This document shows, one piece after another, positions 41,673 to 51,124 of a DNA stretch of 64,000 nucleotides. The position numbers and the translations under genes were made by a program. Source of the DNA: Leadbetterella sp040829825 (GTDB lineage: Bacteria > Bacteroidota > Bacteroidia > Cytophagales > Spirosomataceae). Every line of letters starts with the position of its first letter. Positions within the stretch are counted from its first letter, which is position 1. The notes beneath the pieces were generated by a model that saw nothing but the letters and a program-made list of their open reading frames with translations, did not search any database and was not told the origin of the DNA. The stretch lies in NCBI RefSeq assembly GCF_040829825.1, contig NZ_JBFOLH010000017.1; one strand, 5' to 3'.

Positions 41673-41773
41673 GCCATGTAATTCTGCTTTTGAATAATTT
41701 TGAAGCTGAAAAACCGACCACCCGTTCACAAATGCCCTGGTTTTTACGTTATTGAAAGATATAAGAAAAGTTA

Positions 41774-42313
41774 ATGCAATTTACACCTACCACCTTAGCC
41801 GGGGTCATCGAGATTACTCCGCGCGTATTTGAAGATGAAAGAGGATATTTTTTCGAATCCTATACCGTCAATCTTTTCCGGGAAAACGGAATTGCGGAAG
41901 ATTTCCTCCAGGACAACCAGTCTTTTTCTGTTAAAGGAGTGATCCGGGGCCTGCATTTTCAACGTGAGCCTTATGCACAGGGCAAGCTGGTGCGGGTTAT
42001 CCGGGGGGCTGTGCTGGATGTGGTGGTAGATATCCGGCCCGGTTCGCCTACCTTTGGCCGGCACGAGTCGTTTTTGCTGACCGAAAAAAACCGGAAAATG
42101 GTTTACCTGCCTCCCGGCTTTGCCCACGGCTTCTCCACACTGGAAGATGCCGTTTTTTCCTATAAATGTACGAATGTCTATCATAAGGCTTCAGAAGGCG
42201 GTATTATTTACAATGACCCTGAACTGGCTATTGACTGGCAGGTAAATCATCCTGTTGTTTCCGAAAAAGACCTGGAATTACCTGCTTTCAGTGCAATCAA
42301 AGCCACTTTATAA
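41774..42313 (+). CDS. rfbC: dTDP-4-dehydrorhamnose 3,5-epimerase
   Basis: A 179-residue cupin-fold epimerase. The blocks RGYFFESYTVNLFRENGI, QDNQSFSVKGVIRGLHFQREP with catalytic His61, and YLPPGFAHGFSTLEDAVFSYKCTNVYHKASEGGI with the catalytic Tyr130 region are typical of RfbC/RmlC. It makes the L-rhamnose precursor in the cytoplasm. The other rml genes are not in the window, so it may be unlinked. It overlaps the giant Ig-repeat gene (opposite strand) by 6 bp at the 3' end. Confidence 0.96.
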   Translation: MQFTPTTLAGVIEITPRVFEDERGYFFESYTVNLFRENGIAEDFLQDNQSFSVKGVIRGLHFQREPYAQGKLVRVIRGAVLDVVVDIRPGSPTFGRHESFLLTEKNRKMVYLPPGFAHGFSTLEDAVFSYKCTNVYHKASEGGIIYNDPELAIDWQVNHPVVSEKDLELPAFSAIKATL

Positions 42314-45300
42314 TTTTATAATTCTTTTTGTACAGGAAACACCCGACCGGTTCCTGGCGGTGAGGTAATAGATGCCTTTTGCCAGCCGGTTGACCGGGTC
42401 TATCCGGTAATATTCATCTTTTTCCGTGATTTTCATCAATGGCACTTCCTGCCCGTTGAGCGTAAGCAGCTTTGTGCTGCTTTTATCGAGATCCGGAAAA
42501 TAAAGGCTGATGGCCTGTGTATCGCTGAAGGGATTTCCGGGTACGACACACCCGGGTACCCGGCCTGAGATTTCTGCTTTCTGCATATCGAGTGCGGCCA
42601 TGATACGGTTTCCGAAATCAAAGGCCAGCTGGTAATAGGTTTCGGGAATGTAAGGCGTAATATCTTTTACCGGGTGGGTGATGCTGATTCCCGACGTCCA
42701 TTCCTGCCAGGTAGTGCCGTCCCTGCTTTTATTGATCAGGTATCTCCCGAAGGGCAGAACACGAAGATCTTCCACAGCGAGACCGGGGAGGGAAGACTGT
42801 TCGGGTACCAGGGTCAGCCGGCCTTTGGGTACCTGGTTTTCCCACAGGAAGTATTGTCCCGGTGCTTCTGTTTCAAATTCGAGGTAGGGGAAGTCTTCGT
42901 TGGCCAGCCATTGCAGTGTGTCTTTGACCCACAGAACAGCGGTACCCGGCGTGCAGTCGGCGGGAAGCTCGTTGCGGTGCAGAAGCACCAGCGTTTTGCC
43001 GGTTTCAGCAGGGTAGCTATGGATTTCATGTTGACTCATATAATAGCGTATTTTTACTTTAGAAGACAGTTTACGGGAGGTATTGAACGACAGGCTCCTG
43101 GGGTAGAACCGGTTCCCGAAGGGATCATCCAGGAAGGCGGCGGCGGTGGAGGTTAGTTTCAGGTGAACACGGCCGGTTTGTACGCCCTGCGGATGTACCG
43201 CAGCGAAAATCTCACCGTTTTCCCGGTAGAAATAATTCCAGGTGCCCGGTTGCAGACCGGGAGCCGGGAAGTCAATGCAGGTATCGGTCTGCCCGGCAAA
43301 GTAGCAGGGGCTGATCTGGAGGGTCATTCGGGCCGGGCGGGAAAAGCAACCGTTTTCTCCTTCTGTTTTGAAGGCAATGAGGTGCACAGCGACCTCTTCA
43401 GTAGATATATCCAGTTCAGGGCTCCACGCAGCACCGGGTAGCTGCCACCAGGTTTTATCTTTCATCAGGGCACGGCCGTTCAGCGCCGGTGAGAACCGGC
43501 ATGCATGGATAAGTGTATCAACGGGATTTTGTGCCGGCCGGGGCAGAACCTGCGGTTGGAATTCCCGGAAAGGAGCATAACAGCCGGCATCATTGGAGGC
43601 ACTGAGCAGGAAACGATCGCCTGCCTGCAGCAGATAACCGGTGGCGGCCCGGGAGCTGTCACGGTTCAGAAGGGTAAGCCCTGCCGGCAGGGTTTCAAGA
43701 AAGGCGGCCACGGTTACGCCTTCGCATACGGCTACCGAATCAAAGTTGCCCAGATCGGGCAGCGGGTGCCGGGTCAGATGGATAACATTAGAGTTCCTGA
43801 CGCAGGTGCCGCCTGAGCTGCGAAAGGTGATGCGTAAGCGGTAGCTGCCCGAATCGCCAGGCTCCGGTGTAAAGGCTTCTGTAAGTGCAGGGGCTTCGAA
43901 GACCGTGCTGTAGGTATTTCCCGTTCTCTTTTGCCATTCCATTTTTTCTATTGTACCGGTTACACTGTCGCGGTAGCGGGAGAAGTCAATGGCTGTGCCC
44001 GGGCACAGGTCAATAGACGGCAGGGAAGGCCTGAGCCGGTTTACCTGCAGCACGGCCGGTTCAGAAACCAGCTGCTTTTCTCCCGAACGAACGATGCAAC
44101 GGTAGCGGGATCCGCTGATATCGGGCTCTTTCCCGGCATCGGCTATTTTATAATCGCGTTCAGTAGCTCCTGCAATGTTGATAAATAGCCCCTGGTATTC
44201 CTGCTGCCATTGGTAGCTTATGTCGCTCCCGCCGGCCGTTCGTACGGTGAAAGTGACTGTATTGCCGTCGCAGTTGGCCTGGTCCCGGGGCTGCGTGGTA
44301 ATCCCGAATACCGCCTGGATTTCGGAGCTGATCAGCAGGCGTTCACTTTCACAGCCCCAGGTATTGGTCTGGCTGACGTAGTAGCTCTTTTTGCCGGTGG
44401 AGGTAAAGGTGGGCGGGTACAGCTCAAATTGTTTGAGGGTTTTTGTCCGGTACCATTTCAGGTTTTCTCCCTCAGCCGAAAAGGTAAGGGATTCGCTCTC
44501 GTCGTAAACGTTGGGTGTAGTATTGACCGGCTGGGAGGGAGCCGGGTGTACGGTGAGCCGGACCAGTGCTCTCGGGCTTTCGCATTTTTTGTCGGTGATG
44601 TAGGCATATTGCATGAAATAATCGCCGGGAGTACCGGTGCTGATCTCCGGCTGGCGCGGAAGAGCGGTAGTTCCGTGGAGGTCATACCATATCGCTTTCA
44701 GGTTATCCGGCGGGTATAGCGTTATTTTTTCCGGCTTTTCAGCCTGGCAAACTTCTTTGTCCATATCGCCGGGCTTTTCAGGGATTGCACCCACTTTCAA
44801 CGTCATCAGGTCAGTTGTTTCTACACAGGAGCCCGCAGAAGAAGAGAACGTCACCGCGCACCGGTACTGTTCCTGGTCCAGTTCAGGCAGGTCACGGATG
44901 TGCAGGTAAGGAGTCGTGCTTCCGGATACATTCCCCGTATCTTTCAGGGCTGTCCAGGACTGCCCGGTTCCGGTACGGTGCTGCCATTCGTAGTGCAGGG
45001 GTGACCCGCTCAGGGTATGTGAAGCGGCCAGGTCGGCGTGCAGGTCATTGCCGGTGCAGTGTGTCTGGTTAGGCAGGCTTCCGGTGAGCCGGTTGACTGT
45101 CAGTGGGATTTCGGTACTGTAGATTTCACGGGAAGCATCGGTAATCATACACCTGAAACGCGACTGGTGCGGACTTTCTGCATTCCCGGTTCCGGCTATC
45201 CGCAGGGAAGATGACTGCGCACCGCTGAGATAATTATTTTCTGTTATATCTGTAAAGACCGAATCGCCGGGCAGCATCCGTTGCCACCGGTAAGCCGGTG

Positions 45301-48300
45301 TGCCTTCTCCTTCTGCCCGGATCTGCAGTTGAGAAACACTCCCGTAGCAGTTGACCATTTCCTGCGTCTGGGAAAGAATATGCAGGGCTACCGGCCGGGG
45401 AAGAAACCTGACGGAAACCGGGTTGGATACGGCCAGGTTACAGGAGCTGAGGTCACAGCTTATCCGCGCCCTGAAATGGAGGGTGATGTCTGAACCCGGA
45501 TGGGCGTAATGCAGCACCTCACCGGTACCTGCATCGGTCCAGTTGGGATTTGAAGCAGCAGAAGATACCCGGTTGATCTGCCATTGAATCGTGCAGTTAC
45601 CGGTACCGCCACTGATGGTGGGATGAAGGGTGAGGTTGTCTCCCGGCAGAACGGTATTTTTATCGGCCGACAGGACAATGCCGGGATCGGGTACAATATG
45701 GATAGTTACCGTATTGGAAGCGAGCGTATCGCAGCGGTTCCAGGTTCTTCTCCGGTAACAGGTGGTTACCTGCAAAACACCGGGATTGTACGTGAGTGCG
45801 GTGGCTCCGTTGATATCCCGCCACTGCGGGTTTTCGCAGTTTTCAGTAAACTGCCATTGAATCCGGTCGTAAGATTGAGGCGGTTCGGAGCTGCTGATCA
45901 GGGGCGGGTTATGACCTGCGCAATTAACGGTGCTGTTTTCTGCAATACGACCGGCCCTGAGCGGTTGGGTGTACATGATTTTCACGTCTGCCCTGCTTCG
46001 GGGAGATTCGCAGAAAAGATCGTCCTGCTGCCTGCCGTAAGACACATAGAAGGTGGTGTCGGACACGATACCTGAAATCCCGGTTTCTGATCCGGTAGAG
46101 AAACCGTCCGGACCGTCGCTGCTTGTCCACCAGTAATAGGTTCCGTTGCTGTACCCGGAGATTGCCTGTACTATGACCGTTCCGCCCGGGCAGGCCGCTG
46201 CTGCAGATACGGCCGGAGGGTGCGGGAGTGCTGCCGCAGCCGGGCGGATCACCAGGCTGTCTGTGGCAAAGCAGTACCCCCGGATGCCTTCAATGGTATA
46301 CAAGCCCGGCTGGCTTACCCAAAAGTTGCCCGTGGAATTGGTATCCAGTACCTGACTATCCTGCCATAAACGGAAAACCGCCGGACCCGCAGCATTGGTA
46401 AAAACGGCCAGCTGTACCTGCCGGTTGAAGTGACCGGTAAGGCACAGCTCTTCCCTTTCGGAAATGGCGGTGATCTGAAATGAAGGATAGATCCGGGTTA
46501 TGAAAGGCTTCCGCAGGCTTTCGCACCCGTTTGCGTCGGTTTGCGATACAAACCAGGTCTGGTCTTTTACTCCCGCAGTGTTTATTTGAGGAACAGGAAG
46601 GCGCGTACCCTCAGGATCGAACCAGTTAAGGGTATAGATATCTTCTTTTGCACTTAAAAGAATGGTGGCTGCGGAGGTACAGAAAACCAGGGTATCTCTC
46701 ACGGCCGGAAGGGGCGGCAGGGGATGAACGCTCAGGACAACCGTATCCGAGCTGATCTCCCCTAAGCAGGCAGAAGTAATTGTACAGTATACCCTGGCCT
46801 GGTTAAGCGCTGTATCTGTATGAGCTAACAGCAGGCTGTCGGCATTTCCGGGAACCGGCCGGTTATTGATAAACCATTGGTAACTCAGCGGGCCTTCGCC
46901 AGTGGCCTTCACCCGGAAAAGGGCCTTGCTGTTTTCACAAACCGTTGTATTTTCGGGTTGGGCAAGAATAGTGGTAGCCGGCAGCACCTGTACAGGAAAA
47001 GAAGCCGATGCCTGTCCGCACCTGCCGTTGATGCTGACGCGGTAATCGCCCGCATGCCCGGGTTTTGCCGCCGCAATGACAAGCGAGTCGGCCGTTATAT
47101 CCTGCAATTCCATCCCGTTCCGGTACCAGCTGATGCTTACCGGGTTCATGCCTTCCAGCTGGGGTTGGATACGGATCTTTTCCCCCTCGCATACGGTGAT
47201 ACCTGCCGGGACGGATGAAATACGGGTGATTGGAAAAACTTTCAGCGGCAGGACTGTAACGGGAGAAATGCAGTGCTCATTTTTACTGTACAGCTCCAGG
47301 GTATAAATACCTGTATTTTTGTGCAAAGGCAGGCTGATACCTGTTTCAGAGCTGAACGGGAGGCTGTCAACGGCTGTAAAGCCTTCCAGGTCCGGACAGC
47401 CCGCAAAAATATACCGGGGCATATTTTCTGCCTCAGTGAGGTTGATGGTTACCCGGCTTGCTTCCGGGCATACGCCGTCAGGCAGGGAAAACACCTGGTG
47501 CGGTACGGGGTGTACCCTTACCTTTACCGGGAGCCTGTAGCTTTCACATAACCGGGTATCTTTTACAGCGTAATAGTACGTACGGGAAGCCGCAAGCACG
47601 GGTGTCTGGTAAGAGGTGGCATTTTGCTTCACCGGAGATGTGAGGGTGTCTTCGTACCAGGAATAATTTTCTGCTGCTGTGATCAGGAAGCTTGCCGGCC
47701 CGCAGCTTTCCAGAGAGTCAAGGCGGCCCGGGGGAGCAGGCCTGGGGTGTACCGTATAATTGGCCCGGGTGCTTTCCAGGTAGCAGACGGTGCTGTCTGC
47801 GTGTCCTGACAGGTTCTGGGCGAGGGCGGTGAACCCGGCCTTTACCCGGTAGCTGTTCTCGTGGGGCAGTATCCCGTTAACCTGCAGTTGCAAGGCAGAG
47901 GTTCCCGTGAATTTCCCGGTTTCTGCGAGGGGAGCATAGGTAGTTTCTCCCGTTTTCCGGAGGTACCATTGAAAAGAAACGGGGGTGCCGGTTACCGCTG
48001 AAGGAAAGAACCGGGCGGTATCACCTTCGCAGAAAGCCGTGGCAGTAGTAGGTGAAACTGCTGTGCTGAGCTGGTTAACTGAAAGTACCGCCGGCTCACT
48101 GATCGCTTCACATCCGTAGGCATCTTTTACCCGGCAACGGAACGCCAGGCCATGATGGCTGTTAATGATGCCCGTGATTTTCAGGTTGGGGGTATTGACG
48201 TCTCTAAATTTGGTGGTGAGCGATAAGGGGCTGAAGTCGTGCCCGCCGGTGCTACTCTCCCATTGGCAGGACTGCGTTCCGCTTGCTGATGCCCTGAAAA

Positions 48301-48700
48301 TAACCTCGCCGCCGTTGCATTGGACCAGGTCTTGCGGCTGAATGTCGAAAACAGGGAAATGAACCTGTATATCAAACGCAGCGCCTGTGATTTGTGAATA
48401 CATGTTTTTCAATACGATCCGTACCGTAAGCGAAGCCTGAACGGATGGAAAGAGGTGCTCAATAACCGATAAGGTGGTATCGGTGTTTCCTGAGGATAAA
48501 TGAATCCATTCACCCGATTGCGGATCCCGGAACTGGAACTCGTAAAAGGTGGCCTGTACCACCTGCGCCGAGAGCAGTACCTGTTCTCCCCGGCAGGGAT
48601 GGGCTTTGTCGGCAGATATATCCTGCACAAAATAAGGATCCTGTGCAGAAAGGCGGCAGCAGATAAAACATGCTGCCAGAAGGCGTGTGAACAGATTCAT
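42308..48700 (-). CDS. Giant Ig-like repeat surface protein (2130 residues)
   Basis: A signal peptide (MNLFTRLLAACFICCRLSAQ) leads to about eighteen to twenty consecutive beta-sandwich modules of 80-110 residues. Most start with a conserved Cys-Gly block (VQCNGGEV, AFCEGDTARF, TVCEGEKI, QANCDGNTV) and end near SxPAVLSVN or a V-HP-P linker. Several match the CHU_C-associated Ig-like type (WF...YYVSQT..GCES). The last 75 residues end ...KGIYYLTARNRSGVSCTKRIIKL, resembling a type IX sorting domain although the usual YPNP is missing. It should be a surface adhesin or scaffold. It lies downstream of the FN3 gene, beyond a terminator. Confidence 0.88.
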   Translation of the reverse strand: MNLFTRLLAACFICCRLSAQDPYFVQDISADKAHPCRGEQVLLSAQVVQATFYEFQFRDPQSGEWIHLSSGNTDTTLSVIEHLFPSVQASLTVRIVLKNMYSQITGAAFDIQVHFPVFDIQPQDLVQCNGGEVIFRASASGTQSCQWESSTGGHDFSPLSLTTKFRDVNTPNLKITGIINSHHGLAFRCRVKDAYGCEAISEPAVLSVNQLSTAVSPTTATAFCEGDTARFFPSAVTGTPVSFQWYLRKTGETTYAPLAETGKFTGTSALQLQVNGILPHENSYRVKAGFTALAQNLSGHADSTVCYLESTRANYTVHPRPAPPGRLDSLESCGPASFLITAAENYSWYEDTLTSPVKQNATSYQTPVLAASRTYYYAVKDTRLCESYRLPVKVRVHPVPHQVFSLPDGVCPEASRVTINLTEAENMPRYIFAGCPDLEGFTAVDSLPFSSETGISLPLHKNTGIYTLELYSKNEHCISPVTVLPLKVFPITRISSVPAGITVCEGEKIRIQPQLEGMNPVSISWYRNGMELQDITADSLVIAAAKPGHAGDYRVSINGRCGQASASFPVQVLPATTILAQPENTTVCENSKALFRVKATGEGPLSYQWFINNRPVPGNADSLLLAHTDTALNQARVYCTITSACLGEISSDTVVLSVHPLPPLPAVRDTLVFCTSAATILLSAKEDIYTLNWFDPEGTRLPVPQINTAGVKDQTWFVSQTDANGCESLRKPFITRIYPSFQITAISEREELCLTGHFNRQVQLAVFTNAAGPAVFRLWQDSQVLDTNSTGNFWVSQPGLYTIEGIRGYCFATDSLVIRPAAAALPHPPAVSAAAACPGGTVIVQAISGYSNGTYYWWTSSDGPDGFSTGSETGISGIVSDTTFYVSYGRQQDDLFCESPRSRADVKIMYTQPLRAGRIAENSTVNCAGHNPPLISSSEPPQSYDRIQWQFTENCENPQWRDINGATALTYNPGVLQVTTCYRRRTWNRCDTLASNTVTIHIVPDPGIVLSADKNTVLPGDNLTLHPTISGGTGNCTIQWQINRVSSAASNPNWTDAGTGEVLHYAHPGSDITLHFRARISCDLSSCNLAVSNPVSVRFLPRPVALHILSQTQEMVNCYGSVSQLQIRAEGEGTPAYRWQRMLPGDSVFTDITENNYLSGAQSSSLRIAGTGNAESPHQSRFRCMITDASREIYSTEIPLTVNRLTGSLPNQTHCTGNDLHADLAASHTLSGSPLHYEWQHRTGTGQSWTALKDTGNVSGSTTPYLHIRDLPELDQEQYRCAVTFSSSAGSCVETTDLMTLKVGAIPEKPGDMDKEVCQAEKPEKITLYPPDNLKAIWYDLHGTTALPRQPEISTGTPGDYFMQYAYITDKKCESPRALVRLTVHPAPSQPVNTTPNVYDESESLTFSAEGENLKWYRTKTLKQFELYPPTFTSTGKKSYYVSQTNTWGCESERLLISSEIQAVFGITTQPRDQANCDGNTVTFTVRTAGGSDISYQWQQEYQGLFINIAGATERDYKIADAGKEPDISGSRYRCIVRSGEKQLVSEPAVLQVNRLRPSLPSIDLCPGTAIDFSRYRDSVTGTIEKMEWQKRTGNTYSTVFEAPALTEAFTPEPGDSGSYRLRITFRSSGGTCVRNSNVIHLTRHPLPDLGNFDSVAVCEGVTVAAFLETLPAGLTLLNRDSSRAATGYLLQAGDRFLLSASNDAGCYAPFREFQPQVLPRPAQNPVDTLIHACRFSPALNGRALMKDKTWWQLPGAAWSPELDISTEEVAVHLIAFKTEGENGCFSRPARMTLQISPCYFAGQTDTCIDFPAPGLQPGTWNYFYRENGEIFAAVHPQGVQTGRVHLKLTSTAAAFLDDPFGNRFYPRSLSFNTSRKLSSKVKIRYYMSQHEIHSYPAETGKTLVLLHRNELPADCTPGTAVLWVKDTLQWLANEDFPYLEFETEAPGQYFLWENQVPKGRLTLVPEQSSLPGLAVEDLRVLPFGRYLINKSRDGTTWQEWTSGISITHPVKDITPYIPETYYQLAFDFGNRIMAALDMQKAEISGRVPGCVVPGNPFSDTQAISLYFPDLDKSSTKLLTLNGQEVPLMKITEKDEYYRIDPVNRLAKGIYYLTARNRSGVSCTKRIIKL

Positions 48701-48830
48701 GAGCGCATGGATTAGGGGAGTAAATTTGAACTACTCGCTTGTGTTTTACAAATACCAGGGCTCTTTTTTGAAAATTAATTATCTGCAGATAAAAAATAGA
48801 GGGTATTCTCCCGGCCGGTTAAACAAAAAA

Positions 48831-48850
48831 GGCCGGAATTTCTTCCGGCC
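48831..48850 (-). terminator. Rho-independent terminator after the FN3 gene
   Basis: On the minus strand GGCCGGAA-GAAA-TTCCGGCC (48850-48831) is followed by TTTTTTG. It ends the fibronectin-type gene before the Ig-repeat gene begins at 48700, so the two surface proteins are probably transcribed separately. Confidence 0.88.
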
Positions 48851-48870
48851 CTTTTCTATAGAGGATAATC

Positions 48871-50943
48871 TCAAAGCTTGACAATCTTCCTGGAAACTTT
48901 TTCTTTTCCACTGGAGAGAACCAGGTTGTAGGCTCCGGGAGCGAGGGAGCGAATCGCCACGCTGGCCGTGTTTTCCTGCCCGAAGCGGATTTCTTTGTCA
49001 ATAACCAGCTGGTTGTTGGGATCGAAAACCCGCAGGTGATACGCGGAATTGCTGTTGATACCTTCGGCTTTGATGTTCAGTGTTTCCGAAACAGGGTTCG
49101 GGTATACGGTAGCATCAAAGACAAAACCGGAGGTAGCAGCCGGAATCTCTATTTTCGCTGATTTTGAATACTGTGATGATCCAAACGTGTCGTTCCATGC
49201 TTTCACCCGGTAGAAATAGGTTTTCCCGGCTGAAATGTTCGCATCGCGGAAAGAAACGGCATTTCTTCCCAACTCACCTATTTGTACATAGGCATTTTCA
49301 TTGTCAACAGATTTCTCTATTATATACCCTTTCTCTTTGATGGTGTCGTCTATCCATGTCAGGTCCACACCGTTGCCATTTTTCTTGGCTACGAGCCCGT
49401 AAGGTGCATTGGGAGCGGAGGTATAGTCGATATTGAAGGGTCCGATTATGTCGGAATAAGGCGATGATCCGGCCCAGTTTTCAGCCTTGACGCGGTAATA
49501 ATAGTCTACCCCTTCTTGTAACCAGGTATCGGGCAGACGGGTCTGATCCTGCTTCAGGAAGGCGAGCAGGGTGAAGTTTACTTTGTCTGTTGACCGTTCA
49601 ATATAGTATTGGGCTTCATCGGCGGTGTCATCCCAGGAAAGATAAAGCACCTGCTCACCGAAATTGTTTTTATTCAGAACGCCAATAAAGTGCAGAGGTT
49701 TAGAAGGCGGGCCGTAGGTAGTATCCCTGAAAGAAACCCATTGGTCATTGTAAAGCCCTTTGTCGCTATAGTTTCTGAAGAAAATCTCTACGGCATCATT
49801 GGGTTTCAGGCCTTCAATCTTGTAGCTCTTGATCCAGATCGGAACATTGGCCACTACCTTCATGGGTTCGCCATTGATACGGACAGCGATTTCCGTATTG
49901 GCAATAATATTGGTTTTACACACATTATCTTCAATACCCGGATCCCATGCTACGGTCAGGAAGTCAGTATATTTCTCAATTGACCGGAGATTCTGTGGCG
50001 GGTTAGGGGCTTTGTATGCTTGCGTAAATATCTGGAAAGGCGCAGAATAGGTTTCTCCTGTGCTGTTCTGGGTATTGATCCGGTAAAAGTAATTTACCCC
50101 CGGTTCGGCACCGCTGTAGTAGAAGAATTTTTCGTTGGCAGGTACTGAACCGATATTGGTAAAGTTCCACCCGTCAAATGACGATTGCACCACCACGTAA
50201 GTGATGTCTTCCGAACGCTCGGAGTAGTCCCACGTGAATGCAACACCGTAGGGACAATCGGCTTCTTTTTTAAAGTTTACGGCAGCAGGAGGCAGGGCGG
50301 TTTTGGTGGTTTCATATTTGACTTCCGACCACGGGCCGTTATGAGTGACCGTTTCGCTTACTTTCCGGATAGCTCTTGCCGTAATCTTGTATTTGGTTTT
50401 GGGCTTCAGGCTCTGGGCGTTCACCACTATTTCGGGAGTAGCTTTACCGGCGGTAAGTATAATATCCGGGCCGTCGCTCTCCAGCTTGATTTCAAACCCG
50501 GTTTCGTACAGGTTGGCATCGATGAGGCGCATGGTGATGCGGTCGGGCGTGGTGAAAGAAGGCTCTATTGCAATTTCCGGTGCCACCAGCGGCTTGGAAA
50601 TGACCACATTCATTGGAATAGTGTAGTTAGAATAGGTAGTATCTGCCGGACTGGTAGTTACTTTGAAGGCTCTGACTTTTATCACGTAAACCGTGTCAGC
50701 GGTCAGGCCTGTCAGGGTATGATTGGTGGTGGTTACTCTTACAGAATCTGTAGTGGTAGCCCCTTTAATGTTATAGTAAACTTTATAACCGGCCACTGCA
50801 CCGCCTGTGGGGGCCGTCCATTCAATCAGTGCTTTATTTTCCAGGTCAACCTGCTGAGCCTTCACACTTGTAGGTACATTCACCTGTGCATACGTGAAAA
50901 CTGAGATCAGAACTAATGAAATGAGTAGTAAGGTTCTTTTCAT
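48871..50943 (-). CDS. Fibronectin type III protein with type IX sorting domain
   Basis: The ATG at 50943 gives MKRTLLLISLVLISVFTYAQ, a clear signal peptide; an upstream in-frame start is not needed. The 690-residue protein has about six FN3 domains (for example PTSVKAQQVDLENKALIEWTAP, PPAAVNFKKEADCPYGVAFTWDYS, PPQNLRSIEKYTDFLTVAWDPG, APYGLVAKKNGNGVDLTWIDD). The C-terminal 75 residues, with VYPNPVSETLNIKAEG and GAYNLVLSSGKEKVSRKIVKL, are a type A type IX secretion sorting signal. It should be exported to the surface. Its own terminator lies downstream; the Ig-repeat gene follows 170 bp later on the same strand. Confidence 0.92.
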   Translation of the reverse strand: MKRTLLLISLVLISVFTYAQVNVPTSVKAQQVDLENKALIEWTAPTGGAVAGYKVYYNIKGATTTDSVRVTTTNHTLTGLTADTVYVIKVRAFKVTTSPADTTYSNYTIPMNVVISKPLVAPEIAIEPSFTTPDRITMRLIDANLYETGFEIKLESDGPDIILTAGKATPEIVVNAQSLKPKTKYKITARAIRKVSETVTHNGPWSEVKYETTKTALPPAAVNFKKEADCPYGVAFTWDYSERSEDITYVVVQSSFDGWNFTNIGSVPANEKFFYYSGAEPGVNYFYRINTQNSTGETYSAPFQIFTQAYKAPNPPQNLRSIEKYTDFLTVAWDPGIEDNVCKTNIIANTEIAVRINGEPMKVVANVPIWIKSYKIEGLKPNDAVEIFFRNYSDKGLYNDQWVSFRDTTYGPPSKPLHFIGVLNKNNFGEQVLYLSWDDTADEAQYYIERSTDKVNFTLLAFLKQDQTRLPDTWLQEGVDYYYRVKAENWAGSSPYSDIIGPFNIDYTSAPNAPYGLVAKKNGNGVDLTWIDDTIKEKGYIIEKSVDNENAYVQIGELGRNAVSFRDANISAGKTYFYRVKAWNDTFGSSQYSKSAKIEIPAATSGFVFDATVYPNPVSETLNIKAEGINSNSAYHLRVFDPNNQLVIDKEIRFGQENTASVAIRSLAPGAYNLVLSSGKEKVSRKIVKL

Positions 50944-51072
50944 GGAGGGTTTGTTTATTCCAATGATCGATAATACCACAAATTTACACAGGATTTCATA
51001 TTTCCCGAAATAAGTTTTATAAATTTATGAGGATGCGGTATAAAAATATTAATGCATTTTAAGAGGCGGGCA

Positions 51073-51105
51073 TTTCCGGAATGACAAGGTTTATTGTTAT
51101 TTTTG
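51073..51105 (+). promoter_or_regulatory. Promoter for the sterol desaturase-like gene
   Basis: TATTTTTG (51098-51105) is a full match to TAnnTTTG. A TTTC at 51073-51076 stands 21 bases upstream, close to the -33 TTTG. The ATG is 20 bp further on. Confidence 0.55.
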
Positions 51106-51124
51106 CGAAAATGGCTGGTAAATA

